Assembly: GCF_000313135.1 (NCBI RefSeq)
Contig: NW_004457604.1
Span: 1 to 33,598 of the forward strand
Direction: 5' to 3'
Source: Acanthamoeba castellanii str. Neff
Lineage: Eukaryota; Discosea; Longamoebia; Acanthamoebidae
Length of the DNA stretch: 33,598 bases
Positions 20,490 through 30,801 of the stretch are shown here, piece after piece. The position numbers and the translations under genes were made by a program. Numbering within the stretch: the stretch's first letter is position 1; every line of letters begins with the position of its first letter. Below the pieces are notes generated by a model, which was not told the DNA's origin, searched no databases, and saw only the letters and a list, made by a program, of their open reading frames with translations.

Positions 20490-23400
20490 ATGCAGAACCA
20501 CTCCTCTCTCTCGTCCAGCAGCGCTGCCGTCGACGCCTCGCCTCCATCATCGGGCAAGAGCGGCGGCAACCCGGGCAACTTTTCGCCCGTGCCCACCGGC
20601 TCGAACGGCGCGATCCCGTCCGTGCCGCCCGTGCCCGGTGGCGTATCATCCAGCCCTCCGTCGTCCGCATTCACAACGGGCAGTCCCAGCGGCTCGGGCT
20701 CGTTCATCGCGGTGCCCCTGTCGAGCTCGGGCAGCGGCATCAGCGGGCAGCCGGCGCTGGCCAGCAGCTCGGCGGCGCACAAACGCGGCTCGTTCACCAT
20801 GCTCGACTCCTCCACACAGAGCCCTTCCATGTACCGCGAGAAGGTCAAGAACCTTCAGGAGGTACGGCTGCGTGTGTGTGGCGTGTGTGTGTGTGTGTTG
20901 GTTCGCGCGTTGTGTCCACTCACGATGATCTGGTTCGCGCAGTCGAGCGAGCACTTGTGGAAGTACCTGCGGAAGATTGCCGACACCTCGCGCTCGCTGG
21001 CCGTGAGCGGCTCGGGTACCCCTGTCCATTTCCTTGTGTCAAGTTCCAATGCTCTCTCCCACTCACTCTCGCTTGCTCACCCTCTCCTACATCGTTGCCC
21101 GATCGATTTGGCCATCACCAGTCGGTGACGCGGTGCAGTTTGCGGACGAGCTGCTCGAGTTTGCCTTTGCCAGAAACGACCAAAAAGGTTCGGTTCAGCT
21201 TGTAAGCCACGCGCACGCGCTCGAACGTGGTCCTGACCCGGTGTGCACGTGTGCGTTGCTCGTTCCGTTCTTCAGAAGGGGGCATACTTTCGCAGAATCT
21301 CAAGAACATCGGCTCGGCCCTGAAAGATCTGGAGACCATGCGAAGCACCCTGGTATACGCCCAGTCTTCTTTCGCCCTGTCATCGCGCGGCGTGAACGAG
21401 GCCACTCTCGGCTTGTTGGTCTTACGGCACACGACCTCTTCCGGTGCTCGGGTGTATCTGCAGATGGAGCAGCTCGAGAATATCGTGACTATTCCGCTGG
21501 AGCAGTTCCTGCAGGTGGACATCAAGGGCGCGCTCGAGATGAAGAAGCGGCTGGTCAAGACGCGTGACCAGTACGAGGCTGCGCAGCTCAAATACGACCT
21601 CGTCCGCACTTCCAAGAAGAAGAAAGACCAGGCCGAGAAGTCCGAGAAGGTGCGTCACACGCACAACTCCTTGGACAAGGTTTCCCCCCTAATCATCTAC
21701 TGTGGCGATCAGCTCGAGACGGAACTGGCCGAGTTGAAGAAGCTGTACGAGCTGACGAACATCAACTACGCAAACCGCCTGTCCAAGATCGACGCCAAGA
21801 AATCGTTCGAGGTGCGGTTTTGCTCCGCCGTTGTTCCTCGTGTGTGCGATGTTGCGACTCAAATGTGCCCTCGTCAGGTGTTGGAGCGACTGGGCACGTA
21901 CATGTACGCCACCATGGCCTTCTTTCACCAGGGCTCGGATCTGCTCGCGGATCTCGAGCCGTCGCTGCGCGAGCTGATGATGACGCTCGACGAAGAGCGA
22001 ACACTCTACCTCACCGAAACCCTCAAGCAGGACGTACGGCCGCCACCCCCTCTTTTGACCCGCAACCGCTCGGGCCCGTGTTTCAGTGTAGTCGATTACA
22101 CTCACACGCACACCAACCGCACACGCGCGCTCACGCAGGCCGGCAAAAAGGCCCCTTTGATGCCTACGCTCGAAAAGCAGGGCTATCTTTTCGTCAGGAT
22201 CCGCGGCAGGAGCGGCGGCATGCGCTGGAAAAGGTGCGTGGCCACACCCACGTGGAGTGAAAACACAGCTCTTGGTATTGGTTTAGTGCTTCAATAAGGC
22301 TTAACGTGTATGTGGTGTGGCCAGGCGGTGGTTTGTGGTGGCCGAGGGAGGATTTCACACGTACAGGAGCTGGAAGGAACTCAATCCCGTCAGCACGCAC
22401 GACATGCTCCTCTCCACGGTTAAAACTTTGAGGTAAGGCTCCTCCCTCCTTCCGCAGAGTCGTGAGACGTCAATGTTCAATGCGATTCTGACCTGGACAC
22501 ACACACACACTAGCGAGAGTGAGCCGCCGCATAAGAATTTTGTGTTCAGTTTGATGTGGCCTAACAAGGAAGCGCTGCTGCTGCAAGCGGCTTCGGAGAA
22601 AGACAGAAGGTGCCGTCCTACCGCACTCACCACCCGATCGATTCTGTGTTTCGTATTTATTATTGACCTCGCCGCGACGCAGTGAGTGGATGGAAGTTTT
22701 GCTGAACGCGAGCGGCTATCGCTTGAAGCAGTCGCAGATCGCGAACACGCAGCAGCACACCAGCGCACTGACCACATGTACGCACGTTCGCTGCTCTTTC
22801 GCTTGTACCGCGCACATCCTGACCTGTCCCCCCCACACGCACTCAACAGTCCAGCGACCGTACGAACAACTGCGAGCTCTGTCAGAGGCGAACCGCTTCT
22901 GCGCCGATTGCAACCAGAAGGGTACTACCGCTGAGCCTGCTTGCACGACGACAACGTGCTGCGTGCGGCTAACCCTCCCCTTCCCCCCCCCGCATTTACA
23001 CTCTTCGCGAAGATCCCGAGTGGTCTGCGGTCAACCTCGGCGCGCTTCTGTGCGAAGAGTGCGCGGGCGTGCACCGTGGCTTGGGCGTTCACATCTCGCG
23101 AGTCAAGTCGCTCGTTCTGGACAAGTGGGAGCCCGAATTGTTGATGGTGCGCTCATGCTCCTCCCTTCTCCTCGCGCTACCTCCCCCTCACATGTGCTCC
23201 ATCCAATCCACTGACGCAATCACTGCCGTGCAGCTGATGAAATCCATCGGCAACGCCATGGCCAACAGCATCTGGGAGTTCAACGCGTCGCCCGCCCTCA
23301 AACCCAATGAGTCGTCTGATCGGTAATGGGCCGCACTTGTGCCATGCGTTGCGTTGTGTGCGTGTGTGCTATGCGCGCGCTTTGAATAACATATTAATAC

Positions 23401-26400
23401 TATTATTCCTTCCTTTCCCCAGGGAAACACGAGAGCGCTACATCAAGGCCAAGTACGAGCTCCGTCGGTTCACGCACCGGCCCGAAATCAGCACACAGAA
23501 GCTGCAGGAGGTGCTTATCTCTCGGTCACGGCCATCGCACCTCATCCGCACGTGAGAGAGCTCACCACCACTTGTCCCCCTCCTACGTGTGTGTGACTGC
23601 AGCAATTGCTGGAGGCAGTGCTGGAGAGCGACGTGGTGCGGGTTTACCACCTCCTGGCACAGGGCGCATCGCTCGACTATCAGGACGCCAACAAAAAGTA
23701 CGTTTTGGCCCTTCCCCTTCGTTCGTTCGTTCGTTGCTCCGCTCGAGAGTGCGCGCTGACGGTGGTGCGCGTGCTACTGCTGCTGGCCAGGTCGGTGCTC
23801 CATCACGCCGTGGAGGAGGACAAGACGAACCTCTTCTGCCTCGAATTGCTGGTGCAGTCGGGCGCCAAGGTACACCACTGGATCGTCGTGTCGTGTCGTG
23901 TCGTTGGTCGTGTCGTGAGTACCGTGTCGGGTCGGGTCGAAGTCTCACGCCCGCTCCCCGGTCGCCAGGTGAACATGGTCGACGACTTGGGTCGCTCGCC
24001 CCTCCACTACGCAGCCCTGCACGACCGCGCGTCCGTCGCCCGGTTGCTCATGAACAGAGGCGCCCAGGCCAGACTCAAAGACGCCGTACGGCATTCCTTC
24101 ATTTTCATCAGATATTGTTTTATTTTTAATTCTTTTATTGTTTTATTGTTTTGTTATTATTTCTCACGCGCGCACCGTATAGGAGGGCAAGTCGCCGGAG
24201 GATTTGGCCAACGAGTTCCACTGTCGCAACTACCAGTCGCTGATGAACGACGAGTTCGAGGAGAAGCGCAAGCGCCGCACGGACCGGCTGTCGAGCAACA
24301 ACCCGGTGGGGCGCGGCCACTTTGCGACGCCCAAGGCGGCCGACGCGGCGCCCACCAGGGCCTTTGAGCGCATGCGCACCATGACCCAGTCGCACGCCCA
24401 GTCGCAGTCGTTCACGTCGCTCCCCGCCAGCGACTACACGGCCCTCGCCCTTGCCACCGCGTCCGGCCGCTCTGGCGGCTTCGACGCCATGTACCACAGC
24501 CTCGACGAGGTGGCCCTGTCGTCGTCGCCCAAGCCCCAGCACCGCAGCGGCAGCAACATCGTTCACGGCAGCCCGGCCATGGCGACCGTCGCGGTGTCGC
24601 CGCAGACCGCGCCGAACTCTGCGACGCCCTCGGTGCCGTCCGGGCCGCCGCAGTCGCCGCGCTCGCTGTCGGCCTCGACGTCGTCGCTCGGCGCCGGCGG
24701 TGGGATTGTGTCGCCCGGCCGCGCCAAGCTGCTGGACCTCAAGCAGGCCCTGGCTCTCGAGATCGGCGAGGTCAACGAGCGACTCGAGCAGATGAAGTCG
24801 TCCACCGCCGGCGCCCGCGCCTCCGCGGTGCAGAGCGACGGCGGCGAGCAGCAGCAGCAGAAGCAGCCGCCCGTGGACCAACACAACGGCGAGCCGGACG
24901 CCGAGTCGGCGCTGCTCGCCAACAAGCTGCGCGTGGTCAAAATGCTTCTCTTCCACGAGTACCGCCCCAAGGAGAAAAAGGTAACTGCCCTTATGCGCGT
25001 GTCGTGCGATGTGTGTGTGTGATCGTGCGCGTGAGCGTGCGCGTGTGCGGTACGGCTGACGCTGAGTAGGAGCAGAGCATGGAGTTGAGCGAGGACCGGG
25101 AGACCGATTCGGAGGACACGACCGACCTGGCCACGGACGAGGACTTCGAGGACGACCGGGACTATGACGGCGCCGACACCAACGACGGCGACGAGAACGG
25201 CGACTCCAACGACGAAGACACCGGCGATGAAGACGACGGCGACGGCGACTCAGAGGACGACGACGGTGAAGCCGAAGGCGAAGGCGACGATGACGACACC
25301 GAAAGCGACCACGGCGGTACCACACGACAACAACATCAACCTACATAAGCTGCTTCCATATCTATATCTCCATCCCCATGCCCCTATGTATGTATATATT
25401 ACATTGTGCTTTGTTATGTACGTAACTCTCCAGCACACAAGCTACCTATCCATCCATATCATACCACGCACGACACACGCACCACCGCACACGCACACTC
25501 CACACGACGCACGGGGGCCAATTTGTGGAATTTCCTTTCTTTTCTTCTTTTTTTCCTCTTGGCGCAGGCGACGCGGGTGGGAAGCGGGATCAAGGCAGCG
25601 GCTCCTTCGACGAGACCAAGACCGGCACGTCGAACAAGGCCGATCAGGGCACCCCGCAGCAGCAGCCGGCCAAGAAGCGGGGCAGCTGGCTGGCCTTCCG
25701 GTTGCCGCACAGGGACGATGACGGTCTGTCGTCGCCGGACCAGCTCAGCGCCGACGACGACAGCTCCCGCGGTAGCGGCAGCACGGCCGGCGTGATTGGG
25801 ATGAGTCGGCTGACGCCCCGGGGCAACCTCAGCAGCAGCGGAGGCGCGGCCTCGTCTGTCGGCGGCGGCGGCGGCGACAACTGCGACCTTGACAAGAAGG
25901 GTCCCCGCGGCTTCAAGAGCCCGCGAGAGGCTCAGGCGTCGATTGGAGGGAGCAGCGACAGCCTCCAGCACCACCACCGGAGGGATGGTGGCGGAGGGCA
26001 GCGGCGGCACAAGAGCGACGAGAAGGACCGCCACGACTCAGACCATGAGAAGCCCAGAGACCGCACCCTCGCCAAGCGCCACAGCCAAGAGAAGGAAGAG
26101 GACAAGGTACGCGCCCCTTCACTGAACACGCACACGCACACGCACACGCACACGCGCACACTCCAGCTGACGGCGTCAGTAGGACGGGAAGACGCTGGGC
26201 CACAAGGTGAAGGGCTGGGCGTCGAGGAGGAGCAAGGGTGGGTCGACAAAGAGGCGGGAGTCAGAGGAGATCGTTTTCGTCAACCACAACCCCATACATA
26301 ACTACATCAAGGTGCCGCCACGTTTTCACTCGCACAGCCCCAACCCTCTTTGACTGGCTTGTTGGCTTATCTGGTCCGTGTTTATGTGCCGGCGCCAGAT

Positions 26401-26476
26401 CAACGCCAACGTGAAGGAGAAGGAGAACAGGGAGCGCGAGCTCGCCGAGTTGGTGAAGACGCCTCCCGGGCCTTGA
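20490..26476 (+). CDS. ACAP-like BAR-PH-ArfGAP-ankyrin protein
   Basis: Twenty-three exons give about 1295 residues: 20490-20861, 20943-21015, 21122-21187, 21276-21352, 21464-21649, 21713-21811, 21878-22033, 22139-22233, 22325-22432, 22514-22609, 22683-22777, 22850-22921, 23013-23146, 23234-23322, 23423-23510, 23603-23697, 23791-23869, 23969-24085, 24183-24980, 25070-25316, 25568-26106, 26183-26311 and 26399-26476. A Ser/Gly/Pro-rich start (1-115) leads to a BAR domain (about 118-340; [13 protein letters not shown]) and a PH domain (about 356-460; KQGYLF, KRRWFVV). The ArfGAP zinc finger (from about 475) has spacing CX2CX16CX2C and catalytic arginine in HRGLG (about 520). Ankyrin repeats lie at about 603-710. 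The protein should sense or bend membrane and stimulate GTP hydrolysis on Arf, acting in endocytic traffic and cortical actin control. Animal ACAPs stop soon after the ankyrin repeats; here about 580 low-complexity residues follow, including an 82-residue acidic exon. Confidence 0.93.
25070..25316 (+). other. Acidic exon of the ArfGAP protein
   Basis: This 247-base exon encodes about 82 residues, more than half Asp or Glu, with runs such as EDDDG and DDDD. It is flanked by phase 0 and phase 1 junctions, so skipping it would change frame. It probably forms a disordered polyanionic linker. Confidence 0.85.
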
Positions 26477-26911
26477 CGTGATGCGTGCGCACATGACATC
26501 GAAGAACAACACCAGTACTGGCGCAAGGCCCTAATTTCCTTCCTTTGCAGGCAAAAAAAACCTTTACCTCCGCTTCCACCTCGACCACTCGATTCTTGGG
26601 CTGCGCCGAACTTGCAGCAAAGCGAAAGCCCGGGCCTTCTCGCTTCGGCTAACACAAGAACCCAACTTTCTTTTTCGCCGCACGAACAATCAATCCCCCA
26701 ACCGAAAATCAATAAAGCTCAGCTGTGCCATTTCTTTCTTCGCGAAAGAAAACAACCGAGAGCGAAGTGGTCATTCGCTCGGGCAGAGGACGGACACAAA
26801 AAGGGCACAGGCTGAGGAGTCCCACCATTCAACAACCGACAACCAGCGAGCCTCAGCACCTCCACTCTCCTCTCCACGAGTCCTTTACTTCCACACAGCA
26901 ACCAACACACA
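26477..26911. other. Spacer carrying the Rac promoter
   Basis: About 435 bases between the ArfGAP stop and the Rac start. It contains the ArfGAP 3' UTR, a C/A-rich leader (about 26820-26911) and an AATAAA at about 26710. The start context at 26912 is good (A at -3, G at +4). No further gene is seen. Confidence 0.5.
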
Positions 26912-27508
26912 ATGGCAGGCATGATGCAAGCGATCAAGTGCGTGGTGGTCGGCGACGGTGCCGTCGGCAAGACCTGCCTCCTGATCTCCTACACGACCAA
27001 CGCCTTCCCCGGCGAGTACATTCCTACGGTCTTCGACAACTACAGCGCCAACGTGATGGTCGATAACAAGGCCATCAACTTGGGGCTCTGGGACACGGCC
27101 GGTCAGGAGGACTACGATCGTCTCCGCCCGCTGTCTTACCCGCAGACCGACGTCTTCCTCATCTGCTTCTCCGTCACCTCGCCGCCGTCCTACGAAAACG
27201 CGCGCAACAAGTGGAACGCCGAGATCATGCACCACTGCCCGACCGCGCCCAAGCTGCTCATCGGCACCAAGACCGACCTGCGCAGCGATGCCGATACGAT
27301 CACGCGGCTGGCCGACAAGCACATGCAGCCCATCCAGGCGGAGCAGGGCGAGCGGCTGGCCAAGGAGATCGGCGCCCACAAGTACGTAGAGTGCTCGGCC
27401 CGTACGCAGCAGGGCCTGAAGAACGTCTTCGACGAGGCCATCCGGGTCGTGCTCAACCCGCCTGTCCTCAAGAAGGAGAACAAGAAGGGGAAGTGCTCTC
27501 TCTTCTAA
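26912..27508 (+). CDS. Rac-family small GTPase
   Basis: A single uninterrupted ORF of 198 residues encodes a complete Rho-family GTPase of Rac type. Visible motifs are the P-loop GDGAVGKT, switch I with YIPTVFDNY, switch [22 protein letters not shown], base recognition TKTD and ECSA, and a Rho-type insert region (about 125-140). The tail is polybasic (KKENKKGK) and ends CSLF, a prenylation box whose final Phe favours geranylgeranylation. Rac controls actin polymerisation, phagocytosis and membrane ruffling at the plasma membrane. The N-terminus MAGMMQAIK is a few residues longer than canonical Rac (MQAIK); Met4 or Met5 could also serve. The TKTD motif replaces the usual TKLD. The gene has no introns, unlike its multi-exon neighbours. 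Confidence 0.97.
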   Translation: MAGMMQAIKCVVVGDGAVGKTCLLISYTTNAFPGEYIPTVFDNYSANVMVDNKAINLGLWDTAGQEDYDRLRPLSYPQTDVFLICFSVTSPPSYENARNKWNAEIMHHCPTAPKLLIGTKTDLRSDADTITRLADKHMQPIQAEQGERLAKEIGAHKYVECSARTQQGLKNVFDEAIRVVLNPPVLKKENKKGKCSLF

Positions 27509-28058
27509 CCTTTCGCAAGCTCCCTCACTGTAAATAAGTATCATTGTTTAAAAAATGAAAAAAGTCACAACATTCACGGCCATGTTTCTCTCTGCCGGCC
27601 ACTAGCACCGGCACCGAGCCCTCCTCCCCCGCCAGACCGGCGTCGGGAACACCCGACACAATACGCATGTCCCCACCGGGTTGATGGTCTTGTCCTGACA
27701 ACACACAGTTGACAGTGAGATCTAGTGCTTTGTTCCTGTGGTGGTTGGGCTGCAGTCCAGCTCTTGCATATATGTCCCATTTGCACCTGCACAAGCACGC
27801 ATGACATGTGTATTGATTGAGCTTATCTCAGTTGCAGTTGGTTTCGAGCTTATCTCAGTTGCAGTTGTTGTTGCACTGGAACCGCCGCAAGCTTGGCGGC
27901 CATCAAAGTGGGATGAAAAGGCGAGCGCCGATTCCAGAACAGTGTCCGCATAAAATACTTCCTTGCCAACTTCCGCTTCTGGTCCTTCGCTTTTGTCTTG
28001 GTTTCGATTTTGTTGTTTTTCGAACGATCTTCCATCAGCCCATCCATTCCATTCCATA
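27509..28058. other. Spacer between Rac and V-ATPase subunit G
   Basis: About 550 bases with no convincing gene. It holds the Rac 3' UTR, a 22-base direct repeat at 27819-27867 and a T-rich leader (about 27985-28025) before the ATG at 28059. ORFs here are short, lack domain signals and are read as chance. Confidence 0.5.
27819..27867. repeat. 22-base direct repeat with GATA-like cores
   Basis: A perfect 22-base segment starting GAGCTTATCTCAG occurs at 27819-27840 and again at 27846-27867, separated by GTTTC. Each copy contains TTATCT, the reverse complement of the GATA-factor core AGATAA. The repeat sits about 190-240 bases upstream of the V-ATPase subunit G start codon, a plausible promoter position. 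Confidence 0.9.
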
Positions 28059-28635
28059 ATGACTACCAAGACCACCTTCGGTATTAACGAGCTTCTCAGC
28101 GCTGAGCGCGAGGCTCAGGTGATCATCACCCAGGCCAGGAAGGGTGCGTAATTATTTTAATTCTTCATTCCATCCGTCTCTTTGCCCGCTGGGCCTTCAT
28201 CATGAGCGGAAGCCTTGGATGATGTTTGAACGACGGAGGGGTGAGCGAAGCCGGAGGGCCAATTAATGGAAATGAGCCGCAAACGCTGACATTAGACGTT
28301 AAATTATAGAGAAGGACGCCAAGCGCAAGCAGGCTGAGGCTGAGGCTGCCAAGGAGATCGCCGCCTACAAGGCCGAGAGGGAGGCTCACTACAGGAAGTA
28401 CGAGCAGGAGGTACGACACTGCCCTTTGCCTGAATGCTGCGCTTTGAATTTAATCATTTGCTTACAATTTTAATCTCTCAAATCCCAGCACGGCACGTCG
28501 TCGACGGACTACAACAAGACGCTCGACGAGAAGACCGTGCGCGACATCCAGCAGGTGCAGCGTGATGCTAAGGAGAACGAAGACACCGTTGTGGAGCTCC
28601 TCCTCAAGTCTGTCAAGGACGTTCACATTGCCTAA
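28059..28635 (+). CDS. V-type proton ATPase subunit G
   Basis: Three exons (28059-28143, 28310-28410, 28489-28635) give 110 residues, the normal length for this subunit. The N-terminus has the family pattern of a short start followed by INELLSAEREAQVIITQARK. A long charged helix (EKDAKRKQAEAEAAKEI, YKAEREAHYRKYE) follows, then a C-terminal helix ending LLKSVKDVHIA. With subunit E it forms the peripheral stalk that holds the V1 catalytic head against the membrane sector, so it is required for acidification of endosomes and the contractile vacuole. The gene converges with the rhomboid gene across about 230 bases. Confidence 0.96.
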
Positions 28636-28864
28636 ACAAAGCTCGTATCTCCTCCCCCTCCCTCTGCCATCTGTCGAAAATTTCTGTTCAAAAATACATT
28701 CCATCCACGTAAATTTTCACTCCATTGCACGTTCATCACACGGTGGATGGCTGTGGATCGGTAATGGGGAGTGTTCTGTACAAAGTCGAGAGATGGACAC
28801 TATCCAGCTCGCAGCGTGTGGCCTTGGCCCGAGAACGGCTGAGCTCGACCAGTCGCGACTTCAG
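28636..28864. other. Convergent 3' spacer, possible last rhomboid exon
   Basis: The V-ATPase 3' UTR lies here. On the minus strand, splicing from a GTACGC donor near 28928 to an acceptor about 63 bases on would carry the rhomboid reading frame to a TGA at 28738-28736. This would replace the short C-terminus ending at 28865. I cannot decide between the two. Confidence 0.35.
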
Positions 28865-30356
28865 TCAGACCACGCACCAACACGAGAAGGCCATCAAGCA
28901 GAGCGCGCAAGGGGAGCGTACCACGAAGCCTGCGGAAGACGTGTTGGTGTTGGTGTTGGTGGTCGGCGCGCCCTGTGTCTGTGTTGATGTGGCCGACGAT
29001 GACGATGAAGCAGAGTCGCCGCCGCCCACCATGCCGCGCATCGACGTGAGGAAGCCCGCAAAGCCGGCGCCTACGCCCGACGAAGAAGACGCCGCAGCCG
29101 CCTGGTGGGTGGGCAGCGTCTCCTCTCCTCCGCCCACACCGAACTGCGTGTTGGTGATGTAGCCGTCCTTCATCACCAGCCTGTTTCCGTAGCGCACACA
29201 TGAGCGTGTTCGTGAGTTACGAACGCCAGTTGGATGTGCAGACGATCGAGCGCCGGTCGCGTATCAGTGTACCACTGGAGATAGGACGAAGATTCGATCT
29301 TGTTGATCGTTTCCGAGGGCAGCTTGAACAGCTCTAGCTTGCCCCACACGTCTGTGTCGTGTGCGTGTCGACGCGAGGTCGTGTACTGTTAGTCAAGAGT
29401 AGCCGGCGCGGTGAGGCTGACTGTCGGGGGGAGGGGGCGTACGGAGGTAGGCGACTAGGATGCCGGTGAGGTGGCCCAGGAAGGACACCTCGGGCATGAG
29501 GAACTGGAAGAGCACCAGCAGCACCCAGGGGTACCATTGCGCCGGCACCGACACGAACCCGAACAGACTGAACGACACACCGCACACACGCAACACGACA
29601 CGCACGACACGACAAGACACGACACACGTCAGTGAACACGCACGCTGAAGCGTGTGGGTGGACGGGTGAAGGAGGAGGGGACCTCATGTTGTGCGACTGG
29701 TGCAGGTGGGAGCGCAGGACGAGGAAGGAGAAGAGGACGGACGAGAGGCCGATCGTGCACTGGTTCCAGGCGTCCGGGTAGGCGCCGGTCTTGTAGAGGA
29801 CGAGCGAGAGGAAGGTGTTCATGAGCGACGACACCACCTGGAAGAGGACCACCAGGTAGCTGAAGGTGAACGAGCCCATCGCCCGCTCGAGCGATGGCGC
29901 CAAGGCCTGACGCACCCCCAGGCCCCTAGGGTCAGTATATACATGCGTGCAACGCTGGCGTGTGTCGTGCCGTGTTGTGTGTGTGCGGTGCGCACCTGGA
30001 AGGCAAGCATGTTCATTACGACGTGGAGGAAACCCACATGGAAGAAGCCCGCGGTCAACAGCCTGTAGACTACACAAACCAAAATCGAGTAAACAGATCA
30101 ACATCTTATGCAAGAGCGGATGATGGAATAAGCTTCATCTTTAAAGCGGAGTGGAGACACGAGAGCATGACTCACCTTGGAACTGTTCGATGACGTTCGG
30201 CGGGAAGATGCAAACGGAGAAGTCATTCTGGCCAAAGATGAGGCCTACGATGTAAATGCCGCAACACAAGGCGGTGATGCTGCGGGTCGCCAGCGGCAGA
30301 TGCAGGAGCCAATCCTGCAAACGCGTTCCCACGCTTGGGTGCGAGCCAGCACTCAT
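28865..30356 (-). CDS. Rhomboid-family intramembrane serine protease
   Basis: Six exons on the minus strand (30356-30176, 30069-29996, 29906-29683, 29567-29443, 29351-29221, 29143-28865) give about 337 residues. The N-terminal two thirds are hydrophobic with about six transmembrane segments. Rhomboid marks are HVGFLHVVMNM in the second segment (HxxxN), GLSSVLF holding the likely nucleophile Ser near residue 140, and FLGHLTG holding the partner His near 192. The protein should cut transmembrane substrates within the bilayer. The layout and lack of a large N-terminal domain resemble RHBDD1 or plant RBL14-type rhomboids rather than secretory rhomboids; this subfamily call is tentative. The tail is Ser/Gly/Thr-Asn-rich, with a TN repeat. 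The last exon end is uncertain, as described for the convergent spacer. Confidence 0.85.
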
Positions 30357-30395
30357 CTTTGTTGTCTGTTATTTGATTTATTTTGTATTATTCTT

Positions 30396-30666
30396 TCATT
30401 TCTTCTTTATTATTTTTGCGAAGGGGCTCCTCTGCTTAGTGACGTGCCAGCCGTCGTTCCCACTCGCAGTCCTCTCTTCGACACTCTTCGTTGAACTCGC
30501 GCCACCTCCTCTCTGTAGCTTGGGCGGGCGATTCCCAAAGAAGAAGTTGTCCACTCCAGCCCAGAAGCGCTTGCTCAGCTTTCTGAGCCGGCTCTGAAGA
30601 ATGTTGTGGCAAAGGGGCAACGCGCGGCGGGTCGCACGGGTTAGTCTTGGCCTTGGTGGCGCTCAT
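30396..30666 (-). CDS. Possible small two-exon protein, function unknown
   Basis: On the minus strand an ATG at 30666 opens MSATKAKTN. A 46-base GT-AG segment (30637-30592) can be removed to join a frame with good third-position GC use, reading KRFWAGVDNFFFGNRPPKLQ and ending at TGA 30398-30396, about 74 residues and basic overall. Without splicing, an overlapping frame gives a 98-codon ORF (30732-30436). The intron would be shorter than the others modelled here, and only 39 bases separate the stop from the rhomboid start. I recognise no family. It could equally be rhomboid 5' leader sequence. Confidence 0.3.
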
Positions 30667-30667
30667 C

Positions 30668-30717
30668 GTTGTGTTGGTGTTGGTGTTGGTGTTGGTGTTG
30701 GTGTTGGTGTTGGTGTT
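30668..30717. repeat. GTTGGT hexanucleotide repeat
   Basis: About eight tandem copies of GTTGGT lie in the spacer between the START-domain gene and the rhomboid gene. On the minus strand they lie just upstream of the possible small ORF. A shorter version at about 28940-28960 encodes Thr-Asn repeats in the rhomboid tail. Confidence 0.95.
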
Positions 30718-30801
30718 TTTGTGACTACACACTGGACTTTGAGCGCGGGAAAGCCAAACGGCACTCGTTTCGCAGGGAACAAAACAACGTTATGTGGCCA
30801 T

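Noticed and set aside
24135..25325. 396-codon minus-strand ORF rich in Arg
   Set aside because: It lies antisense to the ArfGAP tail exons and crosses an intron. Its Arg/His/Leu content is what a GC-rich codon pattern gives on the opposite strand.
26885..27544. 219-codon minus-strand ORF
   Set aside because: It is the antisense shadow of the Rac gene and has no domain signature.
27574..27807. Short ORFs in the Rac to V-ATPase spacer
   Set aside because: They have no domain signal, poor codon use and overlap one another on the same strand.
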